Origin: Mobilitalea sibirica
GTDB lineage: Bacteria; Bacillota; Clostridia; Lachnospirales; Lachnospiraceae
Length of the DNA stretch: 64,000 nucleotides
Direction: 5' to 3'
NCBI RefSeq assembly: GCF_015999265.1
Contig: NZ_JAEAGR010000002.1
Location: 303,846 to 367,845, forward strand
Part shown: one piece after another, positions 10,778-18,957 of the stretch
Layout: each line of letters begins with the position of its first letter
How positions within the stretch are numbered: the stretch's first letter is position 1
Notes under the pieces: model-generated
What the model saw: only the letters and a program-made list of their open reading frames with translations
Database searches by the model: none
Told to the model about the DNA's origin: nothing
Made by a program: the position numbers and the translations under genes

Positions 10778-10834
10778 TTTAAAATTTTAGAGTGGGATTT
10801 ATTGAAATAAAAAAGTAATATAATAGAAAATTGC

Positions 10835-10863
10835 TTGACAATAGTTTGATATAAAACTATAAT
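10835..10863 (+). promoter_or_regulatory. Near-perfect promoter with embedded operator; predicted leaderless start
   Basis: TTGACA (10835-10840), 17 bases, TATAAT (10858-10863). The spacer carries the inverted repeat ATAGTTT/AAACTAT (10841-10860). The next gene's ATG is at 10870, just where transcription should begin. Confidence 0.75.
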
Positions 10864-10869
10864 GAGCTC

Positions 10870-11292
10870 ATGAAAACAAGAGATGTAATATCATTAATAT
10901 CGAGAATAAGACAGAAGGTGAATGGGTTTATAGTATCGGAACTCTCTCATAGTGGGATCGATGGAATCGTAGTTTCACATGGAGATATTATTTATGCTCT
11001 TTTTCAAAACCAGAAAATGACGATGGCTGAGATAGCAGACAAAATATCTAAGGATAAGTCAACAGTTACTGCGTTAATTAACAAATTAGTAAGGCTTGGA
11101 TATGTTACAAAGGAGAGAGATACAGGAGATTCCAGAGTTGTATACGTAACCTTGACATCAAATGGGTATGAATTAAAGCCGATATTTGAAGCGATATCAC
11201 ATAAGGTTTTGGAGGTCTTTTACTTAAACATCTCACAAGAAGAGAAAGAGGAACTAATCCGAATTTTAAGTAAGATTGATCAGAACTTATAA
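10870..11292 (+). CDS. MarR-family transcriptional regulator (probably leaderless mRNA)
   Basis: A 140-residue winged-helix regulator. Recognition segment: AEIADKISKDKSTVTALINKLVRLGYV; wing: ERDTGDSRVVYVTLTSNG. Its consensus promoter puts the transcription start at or within a base or two of the ATG, and no ribosome site can fit upstream, so translation is probably leaderless. The inverted repeat in the promoter spacer is repeated in front of the adjacent hydrolase gene (11307-11324), so the protein should repress both itself and that gene. Confidence 0.9.
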   Translation: MKTRDVISLISRIRQKVNGFIVSELSHSGIDGIVVSHGDIIYALFQNQKMTMAEIADKISKDKSTVTALINKLVRLGYVTKERDTGDSRVVYVTLTSNGYELKPIFEAISHKVLEVFYLNISQEEKEELIRILSKIDQNL

Positions 11293-11306
11293 AATTTTTA
11301 CATATA

Positions 11307-11324
11307 TAGTTTGACATCAAACTA
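11307..11324. promoter_or_regulatory. Second copy of the MarR operator
   Basis: TAGTTTGA-CA-TCAAACTA is a perfect 8-bp inverted repeat. It shares its TAGTTTGA half with the operator at 10841-10860 and lies 28 bases before the hydrolase start. Confidence 0.7.
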
Positions 11325-11352
11325 AAATCAATAGAAAGGATGGGAATACCGT

Positions 11353-12189
11353 ATGAAAGATTACACTAAATTATTACCGCCTCACACTGAAAAACATATT
11401 GGAGAGAATGATTTGTTTTTAGAGATATATGAGGGTAAACTTAATAAGAAGGAAACGATAAAAAGGCCTCCTCTTCTTTTTGTGCATGGTGCTTACACCG
11501 GGAGTTGGATGTGGAGTAAATACATTCCCCTTTTCATCGAAGCAGGATGGAGATGCTATGTAATGAATCTTCGAAGTCATTATAAAAGCAGAGTAATGGA
11601 CATGACAAGGATATCCTTTGGAGATTATATCGAGGATATCAAAGAGATTAGTACCTTAGTAAGAGAAGAGTGTGGTAAAGCCCCGATTGTTATAGGCTTT
11701 AGCCTGGGCGGAATACTTTGCCAAAAACTAGCAGAAACGGAGAGGTTCTCAGGTATGGTTCTAATTGATTCCTGTATAAGTAGAGAAGTCAATAAGATAT
11801 GTCCCTATGAAGACCTATACGATAATACACTAGGAGACATCGTACCTGCTCCGGAGCGCTCAGAATGCAGCAGTATGGACGAAACAGAGGAGGATATCAT
11901 TTTTCAAAGAAAATACCTTTCTATAGAATCGTCAAAAGCATTTTTAAGTTGTGGTTGTTGGATTAAAGGAATTGATGGGATTTCTGTTGACAGTAGATTG
12001 ATTGCATGTCCAGCGTTGGTTATAAAATCTGTAAACAGTACTGAAGATGACAGACGGGGATTGGTAGAAGCAAAGCACCTTAATGGTGAATATACGGGAT
12101 TTTGGAATACAACACATACAGGGTTGCTAGTAGGACAAAGATATATGGAGATAGTGAATCGAATATTGGAGTGGCTTAATAGAAATTAA
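11353..12189 (+). CDS. Alpha/beta-hydrolase
   Basis: A 278-residue cytoplasmic alpha/beta-hydrolase. It has the oxyanion segment FVHGAYTGSWMW near residue 45, the nucleophile elbow GFSLGG near residue 118 and a C-terminal TTHTGLL with the catalytic His. The start follows a GAAAGGA site. Substrate is unknown; the MarR control suggests induction by a small, perhaps aromatic or lipophilic, compound. It is transcribed from its own operator-bearing region just after the MarR gene. Confidence 0.85.
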   Translation: MKDYTKLLPPHTEKHIGENDLFLEIYEGKLNKKETIKRPPLLFVHGAYTGSWMWSKYIPLFIEAGWRCYVMNLRSHYKSRVMDMTRISFGDYIEDIKEISTLVREECGKAPIVIGFSLGGILCQKLAETERFSGMVLIDSCISREVNKICPYEDLYDNTLGDIVPAPERSECSSMDETEEDIIFQRKYLSIESSKAFLSCGCWIKGIDGISVDSRLIACPALVIKSVNSTEDDRRGLVEAKHLNGEYTGFWNTTHTGLLVGQRYMEIVNRILEWLNRN

Positions 12190-12370
12190 ATTACTCACAG
12201 GTACAATGTTAGTAGTTTTATAAAGAGATGATTTTAGATTGTTATTAAGAACATATGCAATATTATTTCATACTATTTGCTTTAAGTATTTAAAACAATA
12301 TATACTTAATGGAATTTTATTGTAATTTTAAAATTATGTGGAAACAAAAGTTGTGTTATGATATGATTGA

Positions 12371-12496
12371 TATAGAGTCAATTTACACTACATAAGCAAT
12401 CGTATATCGGTTTTCATGGCTATGTGTCTGGTGAGACTCTATAAATTGTATGAGCTTTTTTAATGGCTTATATTTTTATAGAGTCTCTTATTATTT
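12371..12496 (+). promoter_or_regulatory. Riboswitch-like leader with switching terminator
   Basis: TATAGAGTC (12371-12379) can pair with GACTCTATA (12435-12443), closing a 55-base domain that holds CATAaGC/GCTATG and AATCG/CGGTT helices. The same GACTCTATA strand also forms a perfect 13-bp stem with 12475-12487, followed by TTATTATTT, a typical intrinsic terminator. The two folds exclude each other. The gene downstream is a cation antiporter. No known riboswitch consensus was recognised. Confidence 0.6.
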
Positions 12497-12546
12497 GCTT
12501 AGCCTGATACATTAATACAATCATACAGTAGGAGGAATTGTTTGGT

Positions 12547-13572
12547 TTGGATGCATTTATTTATAATTATCTAATTTCGTTTCCAATCATAGTATTGTTA
12601 CTGGTTATCGCAGTAATGTTGTTTACATTAAGTAAAGGTTCAGATGTTCTTGTAGATCAGGCGGTCAGTCTCTCTTTACACTGGGGTGTTTCTAAAATGA
12701 TTATCGGAGCTACAATTGTCTCTCTAGGTACTACGCTTCCGGAGACTACAATATCAGTTATGGCTGCAATTAATGGAAACCCTGACCTTGCATTAGGTAA
12801 TGCAATTGGATCGATCATTGCTAATACGGGTCTTATCATTGGACTAGCTTCCCTGATGGGACACCTTCCGGTAGATAAGCTTGTCTACAAACGACAGGGT
12901 AAAATTCAGATATGGGCGGGTCTTTTACTTGCATTTATGTGTCTGCCCTTTCTATCAGGAGGGAGAGGAGTTATAAGCCAATGGGTTGGATGCCTGTTTC
13001 TGGTACTTTTAGCTTTCTATGTGTATCTATCTGTGCAATGGTCGAAAGCTTCTTCAAAAGTAAACATAGCAATTGAGAAAAATAATGGAACAGATACTTT
13101 ATTAGTCGAAGAAAAAAGTCCGTTAATTCTACAATTAATAAAATTATTATTCGGAATTATATTAGTGATCGGTTCATCGAAAATACTAATTCCAGCCGTT
13201 GAAATAACTGCGATTCGTATCGGCATCCCTCAAAGTGTAATTGCGGCTACTTTAATCGCATTAGGTACTAGTTTGCCTGAATTGGTTACTGCTATAACCG
13301 CAGTGAAAAAAGGACATGGAGAACTTGCTATCGGTAACGTTGTAGGAGCGAATATCTTAAATGCGCTATTTGTAGTAGGTAGTTCGGCGGCAGTGACTCG
13401 AGCCGGACTAGCTGTTCCTATAAATTTTTATAAGCTTCAAATTCCTACGATGGTAGTTGCATTAGTTTTTTTTCACATCTTTTTAGGGGGGAAAAAGGTA
13501 GAGATTACAAAAAAAGAGGGTAGTACATTATTAGCAATTTATTTGATATACTTGTTATTAAATTATACATGA
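12547..13572 (+). CDS. Calcium/sodium antiporter (CaCA family, YrbG-like)
   Basis: A 341-residue membrane protein with about ten helices. It carries the two alpha-repeats of the family: GATIVSLGTTLPETTIS with GNAIGSIIANTG, and AATLIALGTSLPELVTA with GNVVGANILN. These form the ion site for Ca2+ export against Na+ or K+. A TTG at 12547 is preferred, as a TTG at 12538 is only 2 bases from AGGAGG; the ATG at 12551 is out of frame. A switching-terminator leader precedes the gene, implying control by an ion or metabolite. Confidence 0.88.
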   Translation: MDAFIYNYLISFPIIVLLLVIAVMLFTLSKGSDVLVDQAVSLSLHWGVSKMIIGATIVSLGTTLPETTISVMAAINGNPDLALGNAIGSIIANTGLIIGLASLMGHLPVDKLVYKRQGKIQIWAGLLLAFMCLPFLSGGRGVISQWVGCLFLVLLAFYVYLSVQWSKASSKVNIAIEKNNGTDTLLVEEKSPLILQLIKLLFGIILVIGSSKILIPAVEITAIRIGIPQSVIAATLIALGTSLPELVTAITAVKKGHGELAIGNVVGANILNALFVVGSSAAVTRAGLAVPINFYKLQIPTMVVALVFFHIFLGGKKVEITKKEGSTLLAIYLIYLLLNYT

Positions 13573-13849
13573 ATCTAGCTTTTATAAAAGAAAAGTCAAG
13601 GTCTTTAGAGTACTGTAATAATTAAATTGAATTTGATATATGATAACATATGCTGAAACAAATATTCGTAACCATTAATATGATAGTTCTCCCTTTCTAT
13701 ATCGATATATATTTATGAATATATAGAATTTACTATGAAATTTTGGAAAAGAGTATGTTTGTATTTTATAATCAATAGATGACCTATTTTGCTAAGTTTA
13801 TACAACAAGGAAATATTTATATAAAAGTATGATAACATGGAGGCTTAAT

Positions 13850-15652
13850 ATGAATGATGAACAAAGAAAAGAACGTTTGACAAAACAGGAACTGGCCAAA
13901 AAATTAAAAAAGGCTGAAAAAGAAGCGAGAAAGAAAGCAATTAAGGAAAGGCCGCCGTTTAAAGGACTGCAGATACGACCGACAGTATCGCTATTTGACA
14001 AGAATGGTAAGCAAGAACCCGGAGAAAACAACTGGGCAGGATACGGATTCGATTTACACCCACAGGTTACGATTTTTTCTGTTTTGTTTCTGGTGTTGTT
14101 TATCAGTCTTACCTTAATATTTCCTAACAGAGCGGAAAGCTTTTTTGCAGGAGTTATGGAAAGCATTACACTTAATACCGGATGGTTTTTTATAGTAGCT
14201 GCTAATATTTTTGTAATTGCTGCCTTAGTTTTAGCATTTGGTAAATATGGGAATATTAAGATTGGAGGCAGTGATGCACAACCTGAATTCAGCAAATTTG
14301 GTTGGTTTGCGATGCTTTTAAGTGCCGGGATGGGTATAGGTCTTTTATTCTGGAGTGTAGCAGAACCGATTACACATCTTGGGGCTCCTTCCCCTATGTT
14401 TGGAGATATAGCTTCACAACCTGCACAAGCAGCACAAGCAGCTATGGCAACCACCTTTTTCCATTGGGGCTTACATCCATGGGCAATCTATGCCATAGTT
14501 GGATTAGCTTTGGCATTCTTTGCATATAATGAAGGATTGCCTCTGACGATCCGTTCTATATTCTACCCGATTATCGGAAACAAGATATATGGTTTGTGGG
14601 GGAACGTAATTGATGTTTTATCCGTTCTTGCAACACTTACCGGTCTTGCAACATCCTTGGGACTCGGTGTTGCCCAGGTAAATGCAGGATTGAATTATCT
14701 TTTTGGAATTAATATCAGTACGACCGTACAGGTTATTCTGGTTGTTGTCATCACAGGATTTGCAACAACTTCTGTTGTTCTGGGACTGGATGGCGGTGTG
14801 AAGCGATTAAGTGAAATCAATATGGTGTTAGCAGGCATATTCCTGATATTTATACTTATAGCCGGTCCTACGGTATATATCTTGAGTGGTTTTTCACAGA
14901 ATCTAGGGTTTTATCTATCCAATCTTATCGAGATGAGCATGTGGACAGAAACCTTTAAGGGAACGAATTGGCAGGGGGGATGGACTGTTTTCTACTGGGC
15001 TTGGTGGATCTCCTGGTCACCCTTCGTAGGAATGTTTATCGCGCGTATCTCCAAGGGAAGAACCGTACGTGAATTTATCCTTAGTGTAATGCTGATACCT
15101 ACATTACTTTCTTTTCTATGGATGGCTACATTCGGAGGAACAGCTATCTTTCAACAGATGAATGGAATTTCAGACCTTGTAACGGTCGTTAAAGACGATG
15201 TCTCATTGGCGCTTTTTGCTATGTTGAAAAATTTACCGTGGACCCAGATGCTTTCGAGTGTCGGAATCATTTTAGTCACTGTTTTCTTTGTGACCTCTTC
15301 CGATTCCGGTTCGTTAGTTGTGGATCATCTGACATCAGGTGGTAAACTGGATTCGCCAATACCTCAAAGAATCTTTTGGGCTGTTATGGAGGGCGTTGTA
15401 GCGGCAACACTTCTGATTGGTGGTGGTTTGAATGCATTACAAACGGCATCTATTATTACAGGGCTTCCATTTGCACTAATTGTTTTAATGATGATCTATT
15501 CTCTAGGGGCAGGTCTTAAGAAGGAATTTGAGATTGAAGAGATTGTCAGAAAGAAAGTGAAGCAGGTAAAGAACGAACATTTGATCAACGAAGTGATTGA
15601 ACAGGCAGTGCATGATGATGCCTTGATTGATGAAAAAGAGAGAAACAATTAA
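13850..15652 (+). CDS. BCCT-family betaine/choline/carnitine transporter
   Basis: A 600-residue transporter with twelve expected helices, importing quaternary ammonium compounds. After a highly charged cytoplasmic N-terminus it shows GMGIGLLFWSVAEP and the family signature around YWAWWISWSPFVGMFIARIS, with the Trp box for the trimethylammonium group. TSSDSGSLVVD and a charged tail follow. The ATG at 13850 has GGAGG at 13838-13842; the longer frame from 13829 starts before it. Whether the role is osmoprotection or feeding of choline/carnitine metabolism cannot be told, as no catabolic genes lie nearby. Confidence 0.92.
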   Translation: MNDEQRKERLTKQELAKKLKKAEKEARKKAIKERPPFKGLQIRPTVSLFDKNGKQEPGENNWAGYGFDLHPQVTIFSVLFLVLFISLTLIFPNRAESFFAGVMESITLNTGWFFIVAANIFVIAALVLAFGKYGNIKIGGSDAQPEFSKFGWFAMLLSAGMGIGLLFWSVAEPITHLGAPSPMFGDIASQPAQAAQAAMATTFFHWGLHPWAIYAIVGLALAFFAYNEGLPLTIRSIFYPIIGNKIYGLWGNVIDVLSVLATLTGLATSLGLGVAQVNAGLNYLFGINISTTVQVILVVVITGFATTSVVLGLDGGVKRLSEINMVLAGIFLIFILIAGPTVYILSGFSQNLGFYLSNLIEMSMWTETFKGTNWQGGWTVFYWAWWISWSPFVGMFIARISKGRTVREFILSVMLIPTLLSFLWMATFGGTAIFQQMNGISDLVTVVKDDVSLALFAMLKNLPWTQMLSSVGIILVTVFFVTSSDSGSLVVDHLTSGGKLDSPIPQRIFWAVMEGVVAATLLIGGGLNALQTASIITGLPFALIVLMMIYSLGAGLKKEFEIEEIVRKKVKQVKNEHLINEVIEQAVHDDALIDEKERNN

Positions 15653-15666
15653 ATAGATATAAGACA

Positions 15667-15720
15667 AGGGTCTGTTTCAAAAGGAAGCTTGGGAAGCTTA
15701 TCCATTTTGCAACAGACCCT
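15667..15720. terminator. Intrinsic terminator between BCCT and trpB genes
   Basis: AGGGTCTGTT (15667-15676) pairs with AACAGACCCT (15711-15720); further pairing lies inside. It serves convergent genes and its outer arm resembles the CTGTTTCAAAA arms of the palindromic repeats at 4325 and 58358. Confidence 0.65.
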
Positions 15721-15787
15721 AACTTATATCAATTCAACATTATATTTACCTTAGATTATATGTAAGAATTTCAATGGTTCTAATAAA

Positions 15788-17002
15788 TTATTGATATTGT
15801 TCTCCATAGCTATAATGTTCTACCACATAATCTATATCTTTGTCTCCACGTCCGCTTAAGTTAACTAGAATAGATCCTTGTTTCATTTCTTTTGCTTTCT
15901 TCATTGCATAGGCAACCGCATGTGAGCTTTCCAGAGCAGGAATAATACCTTCTTGTCTTGAAAGTAGGAAGAAAGCTTCCACGGCTTCGTCATCGGTTGC
16001 AGATTGGTACTCGATTCTACCTAAGTCTCGTAAGAAGGCATGTTCCGGTCCAACGGATGGATAATCCAGACCACTGGCAATGGAATAAACCGGAGCCGGC
16101 TCACCTTTATCATCCTTTAGCATAATACTTTCAAATCCGTGCATGACTCCTTTTTCACCGTATGACATCGAAGCTGCATGATCTCCCAAGTTAGAGCCTC
16201 TACCTAAAGGCTCAACACCAATAATATCGACAGGTTCCTCAAGGAACGGAATAAACATACCTGCTGCATTACTTCCGCCCCCGACACAAGCACAGACAAC
16301 ATCCGGCAATAAACCGGTCATTTCCTTAAATTGATCCTTAGCTTCATAGCCTATCACGGATTGAAAGTCCCGTACCATCAAAGGGAAGGGATGAGGTCCT
16401 AGGGCAGAGCCTATACAATAGATGGATTCTTTATAATTTTTGGCATAGGATTCAAATGCAGAATCCACAGCTTCTTTGAGGGTTTTTAAACCATGAGAAA
16501 CCGGAACAACTTTTGCTCCGAGAATCTTCATACGGGTAACATTCGGTGCCTGTTTAGCGATATCAACTTCTCCCATATGGATCTCACACTCCAAGCCAAA
16601 GAAGGCAGCAGCAGTTGCTAGGGCAACACCATGTTGACCGGCTCCGGTTTCTGCAATCAGCCGTTTCTTACCCATGAATTTAGCTAAAAGTCCTTCACCC
16701 ATGCAATGGTTTAATTTGTGTGCTCCGGTATGATTCAGATCTTCTCGTTTTAAGTAAATTTGAGCACCGCCAACTCTAGATGATAAACGTTCGCAGTGAT
16801 AGACAGGGGTAGGACGCCCTTGGAATTCTTTTCGAATTCTTCGCAGTTCACTAATAAATTGTGAAGAATGACATATAGTCTGATATGCCTCTGAGATTTC
16901 CTCAAATGCCGGTATAAGCTCATCCGGAAGATAGGAACCTCCATAGGTACCAAATCGACCATTAGTATCCGGATAGTTTCTTAAGTAGGTTCTGTAGTCC
17001 AT
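15788..17002 (-). CDS. trpB: Tryptophan synthase beta chain, stand-alone
   Basis: A 404-residue PLP enzyme that joins indole and serine to give tryptophan. [15 protein letters not shown] opens the protein; the PLP lysine is Lys96 in [17 protein letters not shown] and the phosphate-binding GGGSNA are intact. The usual GAHKxNN is GAHKLNH here. No trpA or other trp genes are nearby, so it may salvage indole alone or meet a TrpA encoded elsewhere. A start at 17002 follows an AGGAGG site on the minus strand. Convergent with the BCCT gene. Confidence 0.93.
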   Translation of the reverse strand: MDYRTYLRNYPDTNGRFGTYGGSYLPDELIPAFEEISEAYQTICHSSQFISELRRIRKEFQGRPTPVYHCERLSSRVGGAQIYLKREDLNHTGAHKLNHCMGEGLLAKFMGKKRLIAETGAGQHGVALATAAAFFGLECEIHMGEVDIAKQAPNVTRMKILGAKVVPVSHGLKTLKEAVDSAFESYAKNYKESIYCIGSALGPHPFPLMVRDFQSVIGYEAKDQFKEMTGLLPDVVCACVGGGSNAAGMFIPFLEEPVDIIGVEPLGRGSNLGDHAASMSYGEKGVMHGFESIMLKDDKGEPAPVYSIASGLDYPSVGPEHAFLRDLGRIEYQSATDDEAVEAFFLLSRQEGIIPALESSHAVAYAMKKAKEMKQGSILVNLSGRGDKDIDYVVEHYSYGEQYQ

Positions 17003-17098
17003 AAATTCCTCCTTAGTGGTTTGACGATTTAATGTTTTAACAATTTAATATAGTATAGCAAGATTACGAGGAGATTACAATAGCACTTAACAGTAAAA

Positions 17099-17535
17099 CC
17101 TGAAACCATAGAGATAATGAATAACATGGGATTAAAAGAGACAATCGCTTCATTGTCAAACGGATTTGATACCCATCTATCGAAAGAATTTGATATAAAT
17201 GGAACACTTTTGTCGGGAGGAGAAGCACAAAAAGTTTGTATTGCAAGAGTCCTGAATAAAGAAACCGGTTTATATATATTTGATGAACCATCCAGTGCTC
17301 TTGACCCGGTTTCCGAATATAGAATGAATATTGTAATGAAAAGTGCTACGGACAAAACCGTTATAATTATATCCCATCGTTTATCTACAACGGTTATGGC
17401 TGATCGTATTATTATGTTCAAAGAACTAGTAGAGCAGGGGATCATAATGAATTAATGGAGTTAAACGGTGAATATGCAAAGTTATTTCATATGCAGGTGG
17501 AGGGTTACATACAAAAGACAAGCAAAAAAGTATAA
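17099..17535 (+). pseudogene. C-terminal relic of an ABC exporter ATPase
   Basis: Only the back half of an ABC ATPase domain remains: signature LLSGGEAQKV, Walker B LYIFDEPSSALDP and H-loop IISHRLST. Walker A and the membrane domain are missing. Near 17440 a frameshift interrupts the usual C-terminus; the rest continues in another frame as HNELMELNGEYAKLFHMQ to a stop at 17535. The intact part alone would give a 112-residue orphan that cannot bind ATP. It is a decaying fragment beside trpB. Confidence 0.8.
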
Positions 17536-17668
17536 ATCAAAATATTATTATTTTTTTTTAAGGAACAATCAATATCATATAATTTCAATGCCAAGGCTCA
17601 GATCCCAGTAGTTCTAATATGAAATCCAGGATATCGGATAAAAATCCTATATAATCCCAAATAATGTA

Positions 17669-17713
17669 TTGACGGCTATTACGGATAGTGATATATTATT
17701 ATTACGAATAGTG
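17669..17713 (+). promoter_or_regulatory. PadR-gene promoter with direct repeats
   Basis: TTGACG (17669-17674), 17 bases, TATATT (17692-17697). A 13-base direct repeat, ATTACGGATAGTG (17678-17690) and ATTACGAATAGTG (17701-17713), differs at one base. One copy is in the spacer, the other at the expected transcription start. Confidence 0.6.
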
Positions 17714-17738
17714 TAATAAATAGGTGGTGATAAAATTC

Positions 17739-18065
17739 ATGCGTGAATATGCAAAAGGTGGAGCTTTGACGGAAGTCTCACTCTATATCCTTATCTCGGT
17801 ATGTAAACCGAATCATGGCTATGGAATTATGAAATTTATTGAGAAAGAAACAAATGGCCGTGTGACGTTAGGTGCAGGGTCATTATATGGAGCAATTAAT
17901 AATCTTCTGGCTAAGGATCTGATCACTTTGCTTGAAGAAACAGACGATAATCGAAAGATTTATCTGATTAATGATGCAGGCAGACAGATTCTTACTTCAG
18001 AATATGAGCGTTTGGCAAGTTTGTTAAATTCAATTCAGAGAGTGGTAAAGGAGGATGAATTATGA
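17739..18065 (+). CDS. PadR-family transcriptional regulator
   Basis: A 108-residue winged-helix protein: GYGIMKFIEKETNGRVTLGAGSLY followed by GAINNLL and a wing ending KIYLINDAGRQIL is the classic PadR pattern. The ATG at 17739 follows AGGTGGTG; a GTG at 17724 lies inside that site. Its last codons overlap the DUF2812 gene by 4 bases, so the two are translationally coupled. Direct repeats in its promoter suggest self-repression. Confidence 0.9.
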   Translation: MREYAKGGALTEVSLYILISVCKPNHGYGIMKFIEKETNGRVTLGAGSLYGAINNLLAKDLITLLEETDDNRKIYLINDAGRQILTSEYERLASLLNSIQRVVKEDEL

Positions 18066-18718
18066 TAAAAGTTATGAAAGTTTTCTTTAGTGATCTTGAT
18101 AATCAGGAAGTGTGGTTAAATGAAAAAGCGAGTCAAGGCTTAAGATTAGTGAAATCAACAAGATTATTTTATTATTTTGAAGAGTGTAAACCGGGTGAAT
18201 ATGTCTATAAAGTTGAGTATGTTTATGACAAGTCTTTTAAAAACCTGGAAAAATATATAGATTTTTTAAAGGAGCTTAACATACGAGCTATAAAGAAGAA
18301 CTTTTCAATGGGAGTATTTGCTCATCATAAAGTCTCAGTTAGCATCACAGGGCAGGTAAGAACGACATCCAGAAACATAAACGCAGAGATTCTTATCCTT
18401 GAAAAGAAGAATGACGGTAAGCCCTTCGAAATCTATACCACAAAATCGGATAAAATTGATTATTATAAAAAAGTAAAAAGACTTAATTTATCAACTATGA
18501 TTTTTATGTCGATCATTATGATAGCTATGCTTGTGTTAGTCATAGGAGAAGTTATAAATTCAGGATTTTCCTTAGAACAAGATACGATGTATGTTATCGG
18601 ATTTTTCTCAAGAATAGGAGTTAGTATTTTATCACTAGCAATCATGATACCATGTTATTTAAGTTTGATAAAAATATCAAAAAGACTGACGGTCTTAAAG
18701 AAGCTTAATGAAAATTAA
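18062..18718 (+). CDS. DUF2812 membrane protein
   Basis: A 218-residue protein with an N-terminal DUF2812 domain (FFSDLDNQEVWLNEKASQGL, then YVYKVEYVYD). Two membrane helices lie at about residues 150-170 and 180-205, followed by a short basic tail. DUF2812 genes are very often paired with PadR regulators, as here; the biochemical role is unknown. An ATGA overlap with the PadR gene implies joint expression. Confidence 0.85.
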   Translation: MIKVMKVFFSDLDNQEVWLNEKASQGLRLVKSTRLFYYFEECKPGEYVYKVEYVYDKSFKNLEKYIDFLKELNIRAIKKNFSMGVFAHHKVSVSITGQVRTTSRNINAEILILEKKNDGKPFEIYTTKSDKIDYYKKVKRLNLSTMIFMSIIMIAMLVLVIGEVINSGFSLEQDTMYVIGFFSRIGVSILSLAIMIPCYLSLIKISKRLTVLKKLNEN

Positions 18719-18773
18719 GTAAAAGTGTGATAAGAATAATATATATAAATGCCTTATTCTACCTTGATCACCC

Positions 18774-18819
18774 AAAAGCCTATGGAAATTGCTTGATTAC
18801 GACATTTCCATAGGCTTTT
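18774..18819 (+). terminator. Intrinsic terminator of the PadR-DUF2812 operon
   Basis: A perfect 16-bp stem (18774-18789 with 18804-18819), followed by T residues. Confidence 0.85.
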
Positions 18820-18957
18820 TTGTCGAGATATTTATCTAATAAATAATGCATGAATTATTCTATATGTAAAATAAATTGGTATAAAATAAGATGCAAAGAA
18901 TATTATTATACTGGGACAAGTTTCCAAAAATTATCAAATTAAAGGGGGTTTAATGTT

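Noticed and set aside
12371..12496. Known yybP-ykoY (Mn2+) or M-box riboswitch
   Set aside because: The conserved core sequences of these classes were not found; only the switching-terminator layout is supported.
13798..14454. 218-residue minus-strand frame
   Set aside because: Lies wholly opposite the BCCT transporter, whose family blocks are certain; composition is that of an antisense frame.
17029..17445. Minus-strand frames opposite the ABC relic
   Set aside because: They mirror the ABC ATPase fragment; the plus-strand reading has clear signature, Walker B and H-loop motifs.
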